This document shows positions 32,165 through 43,904 of a stretch of 64,000 bases of DNA, piece after piece. The stretch is taken from assembly GCF_000204055.1 (NCBI RefSeq), contig NW_006768794.1, positions 62,001-126,000 of the forward strand. Reading direction: 5' to 3'. Under the pieces are notes generated by a model. The model saw nothing but the letters and a program-made list of their open reading frames with translations, had not been told where the DNA came from and did no database searches. The position numbers and the translations under genes were made by a program. Positions within the stretch are counted from its first letter, which is position 1. Each line of letters opens with the position of its first letter. This DNA comes from Melampsora larici-populina 98AG31 (Eukaryota; Basidiomycota; Pucciniomycetes; Pucciniales; Melampsoraceae).

Positions 32165-32951
32165 AAAGGATGTAAAGGGGTTGTCACCATCTGTCACGAA
32201 TGGCTTGAGGATCAAGTCAGGGGACACCCTGAAGATATGTGGCCTACAAAAAGTTCTAAGCACTTCTCGAAGATTAGTAATGATCTCATATACAAATTAC
32301 TCAACCGAATAATATACCAGTCTTTAAGTATCCAATTATGTACCATCTGCGGCTATCACCCTCTTGGTCTTGTTTTCTTTTTATGGATTTCTTTCATTAA
32401 TTTTAGAGGCTCAATTTGTGTTGCCTATGAGGCTTGATATTTGTACTTCAATTTCATCATGATTTTCTATTTGGGGTTTCTTCTATATATCACTATTATC
32501 AGTATATAGTAATGCAGCACGGACTTCAAACCCATTCAACGAGGTACAAACATTAATGGAAGTACATCGTATCAGTGTGGATACAATGGTCTCCACCCAA
32601 TGCACAAATCCGAGGTTGTCCTTGCAGATTGCTAAATATTAACAGTATCATCATTCATATTTCATAATGGTTTTCGCCTTTCAAGATCACCAATTCCCGA
32701 CGAGTGTGGATATCAATGAGAAAAGTGCAAAAAACTACATCACAACACTTGATCCTTGCAATGTTCACGTCAGGTTTCAACAATTGGTCAGACTCATAAG
32801 CCCCTCTGGGAGGGCGCGGACGTGGCCGTGCGGCGCCGGGATCCACCTGTGTGTGTTACAGTCAACATAGGTGCCTGCACCTGCCTGCACTCTTAAAATT
32901 GAATGTGCAGGAGAAGTCTGTTTTGACTGCCCGACCCCGTTCTTGCTCATA
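32165..32951. other. Intergenic; no gene seen
   Basis: Probable 3' end of the secreted-protein gene, then AT-rich DNA and a short GC-rich patch near 32803-32850. Confidence 0.5.
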
Positions 32952-34861
32952 CAGTCTAACCCGCGCTAATGCATAATTTGGGGAGACTCACTTTCCTATG
33001 CAATTAGACGGGTTATGCTTTTTGACCTACACCCCCAAAATGCATAAAAATATGCATTTAGATTTTGGGGTGTATTGCATAGAATTATGCATTAGAGCAT
33101 CCGCACTCGTGCGGTAAGTCGGGTGCGGTAAGGTTAAATTTACCGCAAACGCGGGGTCTTTTCCACACCGGTGAAAAATTAGCCCCGCGGTAGTTAATTT
33201 TCGGTCATTTTGCGTTAGCGAATCGGTAAATTTACCAATTGGCTAACGCATGCGGTATCACACATCACGACTTGTTCCCGGCAACTCGACTCCAAAAACA
33301 AAACTCAACCAGACCTCCAACACCAAAGTCAACAACCAATATCTCCTTTTCACCACTCACACACGATGAATTCCAAGCCTTACAGTTGCATGAATCAACT
33401 CGAGAACGTTCGACACCGATCGATGTCTTCAATTGAAATAAGTCAATCAACCATCTTGAACTCGACTCCAAACCATTCAGATGAAAATGAAAGATGTCTA
33501 GATTCATATAGCTATGTAGAGGTCAATATTTAAGAAAATCAACATTAAAAGACCAATCATTGGAGGACTTTTAGGATCAAGTGATACAAATTAAAAATTG
33601 AAGTTTGGATTTTTATTTCCTAGTTTTAAATCTTTAAATCTTTTACAAGATCATTATGTGTATTCAGACTCATTAAAAGCTTTCTCGATGTAGTAAAGCC
33701 TTTGTTTTTTAATTGGAATTCATGTATTAAGATCTGAACAAACTCATGTTAAATTTGTAATTTTAAATTAAGATCTATCGATCGAGTAGATGAACAGGAT
33801 GATATCGGGTCTTCATGTGTAGATGGAGTATTAGTATCTTAGTGCAAAGAAGAGAACAGTGCCTCTATCACATGAAAACTGGCCATGAAAGCAGGTGATG
33901 TGTACTCAAAAAATTAAAACTTTACCTTACTGCACGACCGGTGCGGAGTACATGCACTATCTGTAAAGTTATAAAAGTTACAGCGCTGCTAATGCAAACG
34001 AGTGCGAAATTTGGTTGAGTTAAGTAACTTTTTACTTAATGTTGTGTTTGTTACCGCACGTGACCAAATTAACAACCGCAAACGAGTGTGGATGCTCTTA
34101 GTACGGTTATTGTATTACCCCACCCATATGGGACAAGAGAGGGTGAAGGTGGGAAAACTTCAGTAAGAAAGTGTTTAATTTTGAGGACATTTGTTGTCTA
34201 TTTAGTACGATATGTACAGAAAGAAACAAAAACAATTGTTTTCAAGAACATGCTTTATCAAGTACAATGTGTTACAAAAAACAGTCAACAAACAATAACT
34301 TTTGAGGACTTGTGCTTATTTGGTACGACATGTACAAAAAGAAAGAAATTGAAGTATTTTTGAAGGCTATCGATAATCAAGTGTTAGATATAGTCACACG
34401 TTGGAAGAAATCAGTTATTGCCACTTGTTTCTTGTTACCAAAAAACAGCTCGGACTCAAGCATCTCGGCATACTTCTGCAAAGAGTTGTCCAATTTGAGA
34501 CCAGAAGCTGTACCAGTGCCCTCTATGTGAGCTAATTCCTTGTTTTCAGTAGCAGACATGATGAAAAAAGATGCAAATTGATCTAAGGGAGCCGAAGATC
34601 GTGTGAGGTGGGTGATATCACTTTGCTGATCATTCCAAAGCACAACTGCTGTTGCTTTTTGTCAGTATCACCACCACATCACTGGGTTTGACCTATGCAA
34701 TACCGCTTCCAAGATATAATTTTTTTTGCTTTGACCCTATGCATCATGCAATATGCAATTAAAATCTTGTTTTGGCCCGCACCAGCGTGGTGGAGACCAA
34801 AACCTATGCATTTTGGCTGGATATGCATATGCGCGGGTATACAACAGCGCGGGTTAGACTG
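32952..34861. mobile_element. 1.9-kb TIR element flanked by TA
   Basis: CAGTCTAACCCGCGCT at the left end and its exact inverted copy at the right end, with TA duplicated outside (32950-32951, 34862-34863). Mariner/Fot1-like by target site and terminal CAGT. It carries another TIR element, and no transposase is recognised. Confidence 0.82.
33095..34097. mobile_element. 1.0-kb TIR element with TTA TSD, nested
   Basis: GAGCATCCGCACTCGTGCGG at the left; the right end is an imperfect inverted copy. TTA is duplicated at 33092-33094 and 34098-34100. A 3-bp TTA target fits PIF/Harbinger. It lies inside the 32952-34861 element and is therefore younger. Confidence 0.82.
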
Positions 34862-34972
34862 TAGTTGTCCAGCAGGCTCCAGCCCAATGCCATTACATAA
34901 TCACTTTCCTCAGCCACTGATCATATCAACACCAGCGCTGTCATCGAAATACAATAAAGCCCATCAACTGTC

Positions 34973-37081
34973 ATGGAAGGTTCTGTCTTCTCGCTTCTCG
35001 CTTTTCCAACAGATCGACCCAAAGGAGCATTCGAACCTGTCCATCCTGACCGCCCAAAGCTCTTATTCATGGGACCTAGAAGGTACATCGATCTCTTCAA
35101 GATGGCTATTCTCTTCATTCTGGTGGTTGAACCAATTGTAAAGAAGGCTTATCGATAGTTTCTTCTCTCGATAACGATCTTTGTTTTTTTCGCTTAAGCT
35201 CAGTGGTGGCAAATCGTCTATACGCGAGGTCGTATTCCACAAGGTCTGTCCTATAAATTGCGTGCCAATCTTGAATGTGGACTTTTGGATGTTGATCGGA
35301 TGTTGATGACGGCTTCTGTTTACCCATTCACTAAATCTAGCTTCAACCTGATCAGACCCTCCATCTTGAGACCACCCGAAGAATCACTCAAGACGACATA
35401 AAGTCTGTCACGTTTCTTTTACTCTTCATTTCTTCAGAGTTCCGGATTTGAACTCACAAATTGTCAAGCTTGCGATCTTTCACCTTTTCTTCTCAAGCTC
35501 ATTTATAGATTTCGAAATTTGGGATCTTCCTGGTCCTCTGGAGTCTGATGAATTCGCAATGCCATTTGCACAAGTGGGTGCGGTGATCTTTGTAATCGAT
35601 GCCCAAGTGTGTATCATGTCCCTTCGTCAATCCGCACTTCCACGCTCCATACACCCTAAGGAAGAATCATTCACTGACACACTGCTTTGCATCTTTGGAT
35701 CAAACCTTCAGTCAAGCTATCTGACTATTATCCCACAACTTGCCATGACCTTGATCAAAGCATACGAAATCAATCCCTCCTTACACTTCGAGATCTTTAT
35801 GCACAAAATCGATGCTGTCACTCAGGATTATCGTAACGGTAAATGTTTGTTCCTTCGCATAGCCCCGGACCACACGTCTCTCAACTATGGCTTTGACAAC
35901 CTAGATTTGAACTTATATCCTCCTTTGTCCTGGTTGCCTGTACCATATTGGGTTCATATCGTACCTGTTTTGTGCCCACCATCATACACATCGAATAAAC
36001 ATCAAAGAAATTATCGAGCAATTTAAGGACCGTCTAACGGATGAACTTTCGGATCGAGAGCTTTCTATTTACGCTACCACTGCTATCGCCATTGAACTCG
36101 GTCAGCGGATTACCTACAAACTTACCACCGTCTTCGATTACTCGATATATGATGCTCTTAGCCGGGTAATTATGAAGATCATCCCTCAACAGGCGGCCCT
36201 TGAACAGCTCATGAATGTTCTTGCCCAACAAAGTGGAGTCGAAAATTGCATCCTAGTACGCCAGCTGGCATCTTAAAATCGCTGAGATGTCACAACTACA
36301 TCTCTAACGTTGCTAATGACTGCATTTGCGCCCTTCATTTTAAGTTTGACACTTGGACAAAGCTTTACATTGCAACTGATTCCTCACCAACGGAAAAACC
36401 TTTGCTAGAAATGTGTTCAGATTTCATGGACATCTTCACCGACCTTTCAGAGCTATATGGTGTTCCTCATCAAGTCTCGCCTGTCACTAGACCTGTCGTT
36501 CCGGCTTCCAGTAATGGAGGGCGAAGGGCAGTCACCCAACCCTCTGGCTCAAGAAGTCCTCAAAAGCACCGTAGTACTAGTCGAGGTCACGGTCGAGATT
36601 CGAGCCCAAGAACCAGATCAAGAGCTTCGATCACGACTCCTGTCCTCGACCACACCCCGTTATCTCAATCTGGTGAGCTGAAGACTGAAGAACAAGAATC
36701 AAAATCCAGCACTAGAGGTAGAAAGATGATAACCAGTCATGTCAAGCTGGACACGAGTTTTGGTGGACATAGGGAAGTTGGAAATCAAGAGATAGTAGAT
36801 CAACCAGGTCGAGTGGTATCATATTATGAAATCAATCAGTATCTCACTTTGGTTTGTATTGCTCATGAAGATGTCATGCGTACTCAGGGTAGCTTGATTG
36901 AATACAAGTGAGTGAATAAGAAAATCAGATCTGGGCTGCTTCCTGATTGATGTCTGACATTGGTATATTCCTTTTTTTCGCGTCACACAGCGTTTCAAGA
37001 GTTCGGGATAGTATAACCAAAATCTTTGCCATCACAAATGCTTCTGCCCTTAGAAGGGCGTCTCTTGCTGCCTCTAATTGA
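34973..37081 (+). CDS. gtr2: Rag-family GTPase, RagC/Gtr2 type
   Basis: Eight exons join in frame: 34973-35082, 35204-35243, 35341-35411, 35498-35606, 35712-35838, 36008-36255, 36345-36907 and 36991-37081; 452 codons. The P-loop GPRSGGKSS is created across intron 1. IREVVFHK, LQPDQTLHLETTRRI and FEIWDLPG (DxPG switch II) follow, then HKIDAVTQDYR (HKxD guanine motif), and a roadblock-type C-terminal half with TKLYIATDSSP. In other fungi and animals Gtr2/RagC pairs with Gtr1/RagA on the vacuole or lysosome to signal amino acids to TORC1. Yeast Gtr2 is about 341 residues; the excess here is mainly a Ser/Arg-rich, probably disordered insert in exon 7 (SGSRSPQKHRSTSRGHGRDS). All introns are GT-AG. 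Intact and single. Confidence 0.92.
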
Positions 37082-37816
37082 ATCTCCTTTCCCTACTCTT
37101 AGTTCCACTTTGTGGTGTAATAGATCTTATTCCGTACGTTGTATTATAACCGATATATTCCTTACGCCAACATACATATTTGTTTGCAAAGGACCTCATC
37201 AGTTCTTCTGTACGTTGCCACTAGTTTGTTCAAGTGGCCGTTTCTTCAGAGATTATTGACGTTCTCACTACATGACATCAGTCTGAGTTTCTAAATTCTG
37301 AAGAGCGGATACAAGTCATTTTAGCTGACTGCGGCAGCCGTATGTGGCTTTGACGGGAGTCTTCGTCTTCCTCTGGAAAGGTTTAGACGCTTCACCCCAT
37401 CCCTAGCTTGCAACTTTTTGGGAACACCTTCAAACTCTCATCCTGAGCCCAGGCAACCAGTTGCCCATGTCTACTACTCCTCACCAACATCAACTGTTGA
37501 GTATATTTGTCACCCAACTCCAAACTTCTGGGGCTATATTCAGAGATCCCCACAAAGTCAGTAAGTACATAGTAGGCAGATCGACAAATTCCGAAATATG
37601 GAGTATTCGCGATTTTGATCCATGATCAAACTTCTTTTGGATTACCGCCCATCGTCGTTTCAATCAATTCACAAACAAACCTGACTCCATTTCTAGCATC
37701 CCAGATTTTGCATATCTACATTTTCACTCGAGTAAGGAAAAAGCAAACGTTACACCTACTTTGACCAACTCCCAATTGTAATCATAAAAGCTCAAAACCC
37801 CATTTTCAAAACATCT
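37082..37816. other. Intergenic between convergent genes
   Basis: 3' ends of the gtr2-like and MYG1-like genes point at each other. No further gene or repeat recognised. Confidence 0.6.
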
Positions 37817-39396
37817 TCAAAGAGCAAGAGCCTTCTTAACCATCTCCACCGCACCTTGTCTTGTTTTGTTTCCACCGATAAATCCAGCCGCATGTACAAA
37901 CACACAATCTGGTATACCTGTCAGTTGACTTAAGGCTTCATCTCTTATTCCTCTCCAAGCTTCTGGTAAAGCTTTACGTGATTCGAATCCATCTGGTACT
38001 TTTGGAATTGCCTGAACTCTCCAACCTCCTGATTCATCAGCATATAATACATAGAGTGGTAACACCTTTTCACCCGTAGACGAAGCTTCTAAAGTAGCTT
38101 CAAGTGTATGAAGATGTCCCTGGGAAACATTCAAAGCACCGCAAGCCTTATCAGTCTTTGGTGTTCTGGTATGGAACTGAGGATATATTGTAGATTTATT
38201 ACAAACCTTCCATGGACAAAATTGTTCAAAAACCAGCACACGACCTTGTGGATCTTGAACATCATTAGTAAACCGATCTTTAAGAGCCTCGACTACTAAA
38301 TCTCGACCTGGTAACCAAGATTTAGCGTAATAATCCAGACGTTCAAAGAATTCGGAACCGGCCAATTTGGAGGCTACTTCAAACTTGGCCTATAATTATC
38401 TCAGACAATCAAAGGATTCAATAAGCAAAGTCAAAATACCTGATCTTTGCGGTAGATACTGACGTCTAATATATCCGAATTACTGGGTTCGTTCCAATCT
38501 GGATTCAACTAAAACCGAAGAAAATGGTATGGATCAACTAGCTAATTCGATGAATGTTTCTTGATTCCAATATTAGAAATTTACTAACCCGAGAGATCCG
38601 ATCACTCAAGCTTGTACTACTCCTATATTTCTTTCGAACTTCAACTTCAGCAGGTTTACCATCCGGATTAACAGCTTCGTACTGATTGATTCCCTACAAT
38701 TTGGATGGTTTTCATTAGATATACATTAGAATTCCAATCGATTAGATCTCTTCATATGTATGAAAGGTTTTAAAACTAACATTATCAATCCCATCAATAG
38801 CTTCTACAAAATCATCATACATTTTAGCCATCAAGATCGGTAATGATCCGTCATCTGATTTTAACTTTAAATAAGTAGCAATGATTTGTTTTCCAAAGTG
38901 TCTAAACACACACACACACACACACATCTATCAATCCTATGTAAGGTCAAGTGAAAACTTCAAAGTCAAATTCAAAAATTTTAGAAAACTTACTTGTAAA
39001 TCAATCCAGCAGAAGACAGTTTAGTAAGATGAGAACTCGAATATGTTTCATTAAAACCACGTTGATGATGATCATATCGATGTGAATCAGGTTTATATTC
39101 TCCTCCCACATCTACCACAATATCACAAGTTTCTAAAACTTTTGGATCTCTTGTACGAACCAAACCTAAAAGAAGAAAGGAGTGATCCAATCCAAAAAAA
39201 AAACCAAACCGGATTTTTCAGTCAACCGTTTTTTCAACAATATCCGTTTGATTAAGATTTGGTGAAACTTACGTGATGATTTATATTCTTCTAAACTTCT
39301 TAAAAGGTTCACGGCTAATGCTTCATCAGCATGAAAAGTACCACTATGAGTTCCAATTAAGAGTCCTTCTACTCTTGCTTTCTTTGGTTCCGACAT
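37817..39396 (-). CDS. MYG1-family (UPF0160) protein
   Basis: Six exons on the minus strand: 39273-39396, 38994-39165, 38781-38901, 38589-38693, 38440-38508 and 37817-38389; 387 codons, the usual MYG1 length. The start region has IGTHSGTFHADEALA (HxGxFHADE) and exon 2 has SHRYDHHQRGF (DHH). Both are metal-binding motifs of the DHH-like phosphoesterase fold. VFEQFCPWK and the C-terminal VFVHAAGFIGG are also family marks. MYG1 is a 3'-5' RNA exonuclease acting in nucleus and mitochondria in animals; the same role here is inferred. The chosen ATG gives MSEPKKARV. The frame is open further upstream, so a longer N-terminus is possible. A run of TG dinucleotides lies just before the acceptor of intron 2. 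Confidence 0.92.
38905..38927. repeat. (AC)n microsatellite in MYG1 intron 2
   Basis: About 23 bp of alternating A and C. On the gene's strand it is TG repeats right before TTTAG and exon 3, where a pyrimidine tract would normally lie. Confidence 0.85.
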
Positions 39397-40266
39397 GATC
39401 AAACGTTTAAAAGTGGTTGAAGTTTTGGGGAGTTGAAAGATATGAGTTTTGAAAGTGAAATGTTTGAAGTACAAGTTGGCCAGAGTAAATTGACTTTCTG
39501 ATATCTTTTTGAGGTGGATCGGTCGATGTCCGACTTGGCGATTGCGACGCGAGCTGGTTGTGATTTCTCAAACGCGAGACACAAGAACCCTCTACAAAGA
39601 CATCAACATATTTTCACAAAGCCATAAACATATTCCCACTGTCCACAAGGCCAAGTCGTCATTTGCACTTTCAACTTTGTACACCCAGATCTCATGTTCA
39701 GCTTGTTGCTGTTTTCATCGACATCAGTCATGGAAATAAAAAATGGAACTTCCTTGGATAAAAATATCCAAGCTGGCGTCTGACTGTGAACAACAATACA
39801 GACAAAATCACAAAATCACAACTCTTACAAGCTATTGCGATTGCCAAACCCATTGTTCACCGGAATGGCACATGAAAATCGAAGCTCTTCTAGGAAGAAA
39901 CCTGATTGGCAGATTACCAACTAGAATATGTTGCCAGGATGAATCTGCAATTCATGAAATCTAAAGAGTCTCTTGGGACTTGGAAGGATAAAGCCAAATG
40001 AAAAAGATATGAATTGACATTCTCACAATGTAGTACTGAAAGAGCATGGCAGATCAAAACCATCTTTACATGATTCACAGTGATGTATGTACAACAAGTT
40101 ACTGATCTCAATCAATTTCAAGAAGTCCAACTCCTTGATCAACCAAAAAGATCTTTCACATTGTTACTAAGCAGAAAAGACAAAAAGATAACGAACGTTT
40201 GCAGGTATGTATATTGTATGTATGAATCATCAGGAAAAACAAACCGATCCTATGAAATCTTTTTTT
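39397..40266. other. Intergenic; no gene supported
   Basis: Upstream of the MYG1 gene and downstream of the THEM6-like gene. Short open frames only. A pyrimidine run near 40260-40268 lies at the THEM6-like stop codon. Confidence 0.55.
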
Positions 40267-41674
40267 TTATAAATCTTTCAAAGCTTCTACACCTAAATTA
40301 CCATCTAAAGCGAATCTAATGATTTCTAAATTCCTTTGACGTTGTTCTTCAAATCGATCCATTCCATCAAATGGCTCACCATTCAATAACCATTCTTGTG
40401 ATGCACTTAGTTTTTGTCTCATCGGTTTTCGTTCTTGACGTAATTTACAAATCCGATGCCAATTCGATTCATCTGGACCAAAGCCTCCAGCTGCATATAC
40501 TTTTGCTGGAGGAACTGTTCGTCGACCGATTTTGTGTACCGTGCGGGTAATTGAGATGCACTAGTGTGAAAAAGTAAAAGAAGATTGATCAAGTGGAGAA
40601 GAAGTATGTATGTAAGATGTAGGGTTTGATAGTAAGAGGTTAGCGACGCGTAGATTTTAGAAATGTCCCCAAAAGAGGATACTAACGTTGAGAGTTCTAG
40701 TAGTTGACCCTTTTGGCGGGGCAGTGGTGAATTTGGAAAGCAGATAAACCTAAGTGTCAATGAACAAAGCAGATCAGCCATTCGTGTCTGTCAAAGTAAC
40801 TTGAAGTATAAGAGAAACTCACCCATTTGTTGTCCCAACTGACGGGTCTCACTTCGACTTCGTAATCGGCAAGCATCTGTATGTGAGATATCAATACTTT
40901 GTCGTTAAAGAGAGCCACAAAAAAACATCAAAACACTTACTGGAATCTCCACGAGAAAAGCAAGGTGAGTCGAAGCAACGATCACTTTGATATATTCCAT
41001 ATCATTTCTCATCAAGATTCCGAGTTTGTTCACATGCCAATCACATCTAGCTTCATCCAAAGCAGCTGCATATGATGAATTTGACATATGCATCATAAAA
41101 TCACCTACAAGAAATCATATTTAATCACAGGGGTTCATCATTAGCTTCAGAAAGTTCACATGTGAAACTGGATGTTTCTCAAGTAGATCGATCTCTTACA
41201 TGCATTCCAAGTCGCGCAATGTTTTGTAACCGTTCTCACCTCAAAAGGATTCATACCAATCACACCTTGACTTCTAACAAATGCTTCATTATCTGAACCT
41301 AATCTCCATCTTCTACATTTAACTTTAAGAATCGGAAAGAGTGTAGCAACATGCCAATAAAATGGTACAGCCTGTAATTCCCAAAATAAACAAGATATTT
41401 AGTTCTGAAAGAATCAAATGACAAATTATCATTTGGTAGTTTTACGACTCACTCTCCAGTTTAGTATTGCAATCAAGATAGCTATCCATTTACAAAGTCT
41501 GATAACCAATTTCGACTTTTGGAGAGATTTGTTTCGTTGATTAAACCAATAAGATAGAACAGCGATAGCGATCGTACTTGGACGAGGACAAAGGCGAGTT
41601 TTTAGTGAGATCTCAGGTCTTGAAACGCGAGTGATTGGGGATGAGCTTGAAGGTGAATCTGTGATGTCTTTCAT
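40267..41674 (-). CDS. THEM6-like hotdog-fold protein
   Basis: Six exons on the minus strand: 41453-41674, 41200-41371, 40941-41104, 40823-40876, 40687-40749 and 40267-40560; 322 codons. A hydrophobic segment (LCKWIAILIAIL) lies near residue 60-72, probably a membrane anchor. The core motif is ACDFMMHMSNSSYAAALDEA, the D-x-x-x-H-M-S-N-S-x-Y signature of THEM6-like and fungal 4HBT-fold thioesterase-like proteins. VASTHLAFLVEIPMLADYEV continues the fold. Exon 2 must run to the donor at 41199; an earlier GT would put a stop in frame. THEM6 homologues sit in the ER membrane. Enzyme activity and substrate are not established. Confidence 0.87.
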
Positions 41675-42911
41675 CTCGTCTGCCGGCTTTGATTCGAGTT
41701 GAACTTGAAGGATGCGACAAGGTATGTAACAGCGAATTTTCTTTTCAAGATAGCCTGGATGTAGCAGGTTGGGGTCTGGGCTGATCTCGGCAAGGGAGCA
41801 GAGTCAAATTATGTACTTATGTAATCGATTGAAGCTACCTGAAGCTGATTTAAGACGAGTGACGACCGTGGTAAAGAGGATTCAAGAGCACTTTACATAA
41901 TATTTACATATCATCTCTTGAGTCTCAATTTGTATGTAACGGGTCACTCCAGCACGGTCCAGGGGTTTACAGTCGGTGCCGCTTCAACACATTGTACATT
42001 TTCCCATAGGGGCTGGCAATCCAAATTTATTTCAGCCCTTGCCTGGCCTTGAAGTTGCAATTCCATCCTTCATAGAGACTTGATGGTTTGATTCTATGCC
42101 ACCTTGAAGCCTTTCTTTCATCACTTTTACCACTAAATTCAGGCAAGCTTCCTACTGAGTACTTGATAAGAGATGAATAGTAAGTAGACAGAGCCCAAAT
42201 GAAAGAAGTGAACCAAATCTAAAGTTGAAGTTGTCTTCGGGGGGAATACTGATCATCTTGCCAGAATCAAATCTTCCTAGTGTTTCTGAATAAAACCTTT
42301 TATTTCTTCAGTAAGTGTGTTTTGTAAGACTAGAAAAAAAAGATATTATTTGTGTTTATTGAAAGAATTGGGGAGTCTTGATGGACTTGATGCAAAAAAA
42401 ATCCACTGGATCAAGAAAGTGTCAAGTGAGAACTTGTGTTGATGAATCCACCTACAAAACTATCATGAGCTGAGATTTATGATTTCCTAAGGGAAGTGAT
42501 ATAAAGGTTGATATGATTTCTACTTTTGGCGCGGATCTAGTGAGAACAACGGATGAAGAGAATGTAATGACATCCCCCTGATGTGGGCATCGTTGATCAT
42601 GGACGTCAGCGGTTTATAGAGGCGGCAATTCTCATTTTGATTTCACTCATGACTTGGCTCTTGTCACATCATAAAAGCATGAATATATCTTCAGAAGGGG
42701 AAGATATTCGCTTGGTCTTTCAGTTATGATCATCATCATTCACTCATTAAACATATAAAAAACGATGCAATAGAGATAAAGCTCACAAGTTGAAGAAAAT
42801 TCACACGGAAGTATTAATTCTAGATAAGAAAGATGAAGATATCAAAAAAACCAGTTCTTTGATAAAGAGTGTAAGGAAAGATATTACTACAAGAAAAACG
42901 TCAATGAAGGT
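41675..42911. other. Intergenic; no gene seen
   Basis: AT-rich DNA between two minus-strand genes. No open frame of note and no inverted-repeat element recognised. Confidence 0.55.
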
Positions 42912-43904
42912 TTATGGAGTAGAAACCTCGTCGTGAAAGAAATTTGATAAAATTAAATCCGTTGTACAATTTGTCCTGAGCTCCACGTTCCTATTCAAGA
43001 GTCCTTCTATGACTTCGCGGCAATCTTTAGATACATATGAAGGAATGATCAATGGACCAGATATAATGTTTTCCTCGAGAGTCTTGCCATCACCTGAAAA
43101 AATAAATAAGAAAATAAGACAAAAAAATCAGTAAGTGAATCTACGGAAGATGAAGTATAGTGATAGAGAAAGATACTTACTTGCTTCAAAAGGTGGCTTT
43201 CCTACAACCAATTGGTAAAGAATAACCCCTAGGCCCCACCAATCTACAGAACCACCGTAAAACTCTTGTGTGAGCATTTCAGGAGCTTGTGCATAAGTAG
43301 TTCCACAGATACCAGAGGTCTTACCTTCAGATGAAGCTATCGTTGCAAGACCAAAGTCAGAAAGTCTCATTCGTGCATCAGATCCGATCACAACGTTGGC
43401 AAGTTTGATGTCACGATGGATTATTCTTCTGTCATGAAGGTATTCGAGTGCGCTACCGATGTCTAGTAAAATTAGTTTGGTCTCTTGTTCGGGGATTGTA
43501 GTATAACCATAGATCATGTCTTCAAGATCCCCACCAGGAGCAAATTCAAGAACGATTTGAGCTGTATGAGAACCAACATAGGATCTATAATGTTTGATGA
43601 TAAAGTCGTGATCGATTTGCTTTAGTATTCCAATTTCTCGATGTATGGACCGGGTGTAGTCTCTTCCGTTTTGATTGATGTGAATGACTTTGATGGCACA
43701 TAGAGAGTCATCAATGTTGCTCCTAGCTTTGTGAACCGAACCAAAGCCACCTGCACCAATCTGTTTTATGATTCGAAATTCATGTTTGACTGAGGTTTTT
43801 TCTTTGGTGATATTGAGAAGAGAAGCTGGAGGATTGGTGTTGTAATGCAAAGGACGCGTGGGATTGGGTAAAGAGTTGGTCAAGCGATTATAATTGGACA
43901 TCAT
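42912..43904 (-). CDS. Serine/threonine protein kinase
   Basis: Two exons, 43181-43904 and 42912-43093, joined by an 87-bp GTAAGT...CAG intron; 301 codons. After a 40-residue N-terminus the kinase domain runs almost to the end. It has the glycine loop IGAGGFGSVHKA, the lysine in LCAIKVI, the glutamate in IHREIGIL, IIHRDIKLANVVI, SDFGLATI, AQAPEML and VDWWGLGVILYQLVVGKPPF. All catalytic residues are present, so it should be active. The VDWWGLGVILYQ stretch recalls AGC/Aurora/PLK-like kinases. No regulatory domain or hydrophobic motif follows (the end is FFHDEVSTP), so the subfamily stays open. It is near the minimum size for a kinase. Confidence 0.9.
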
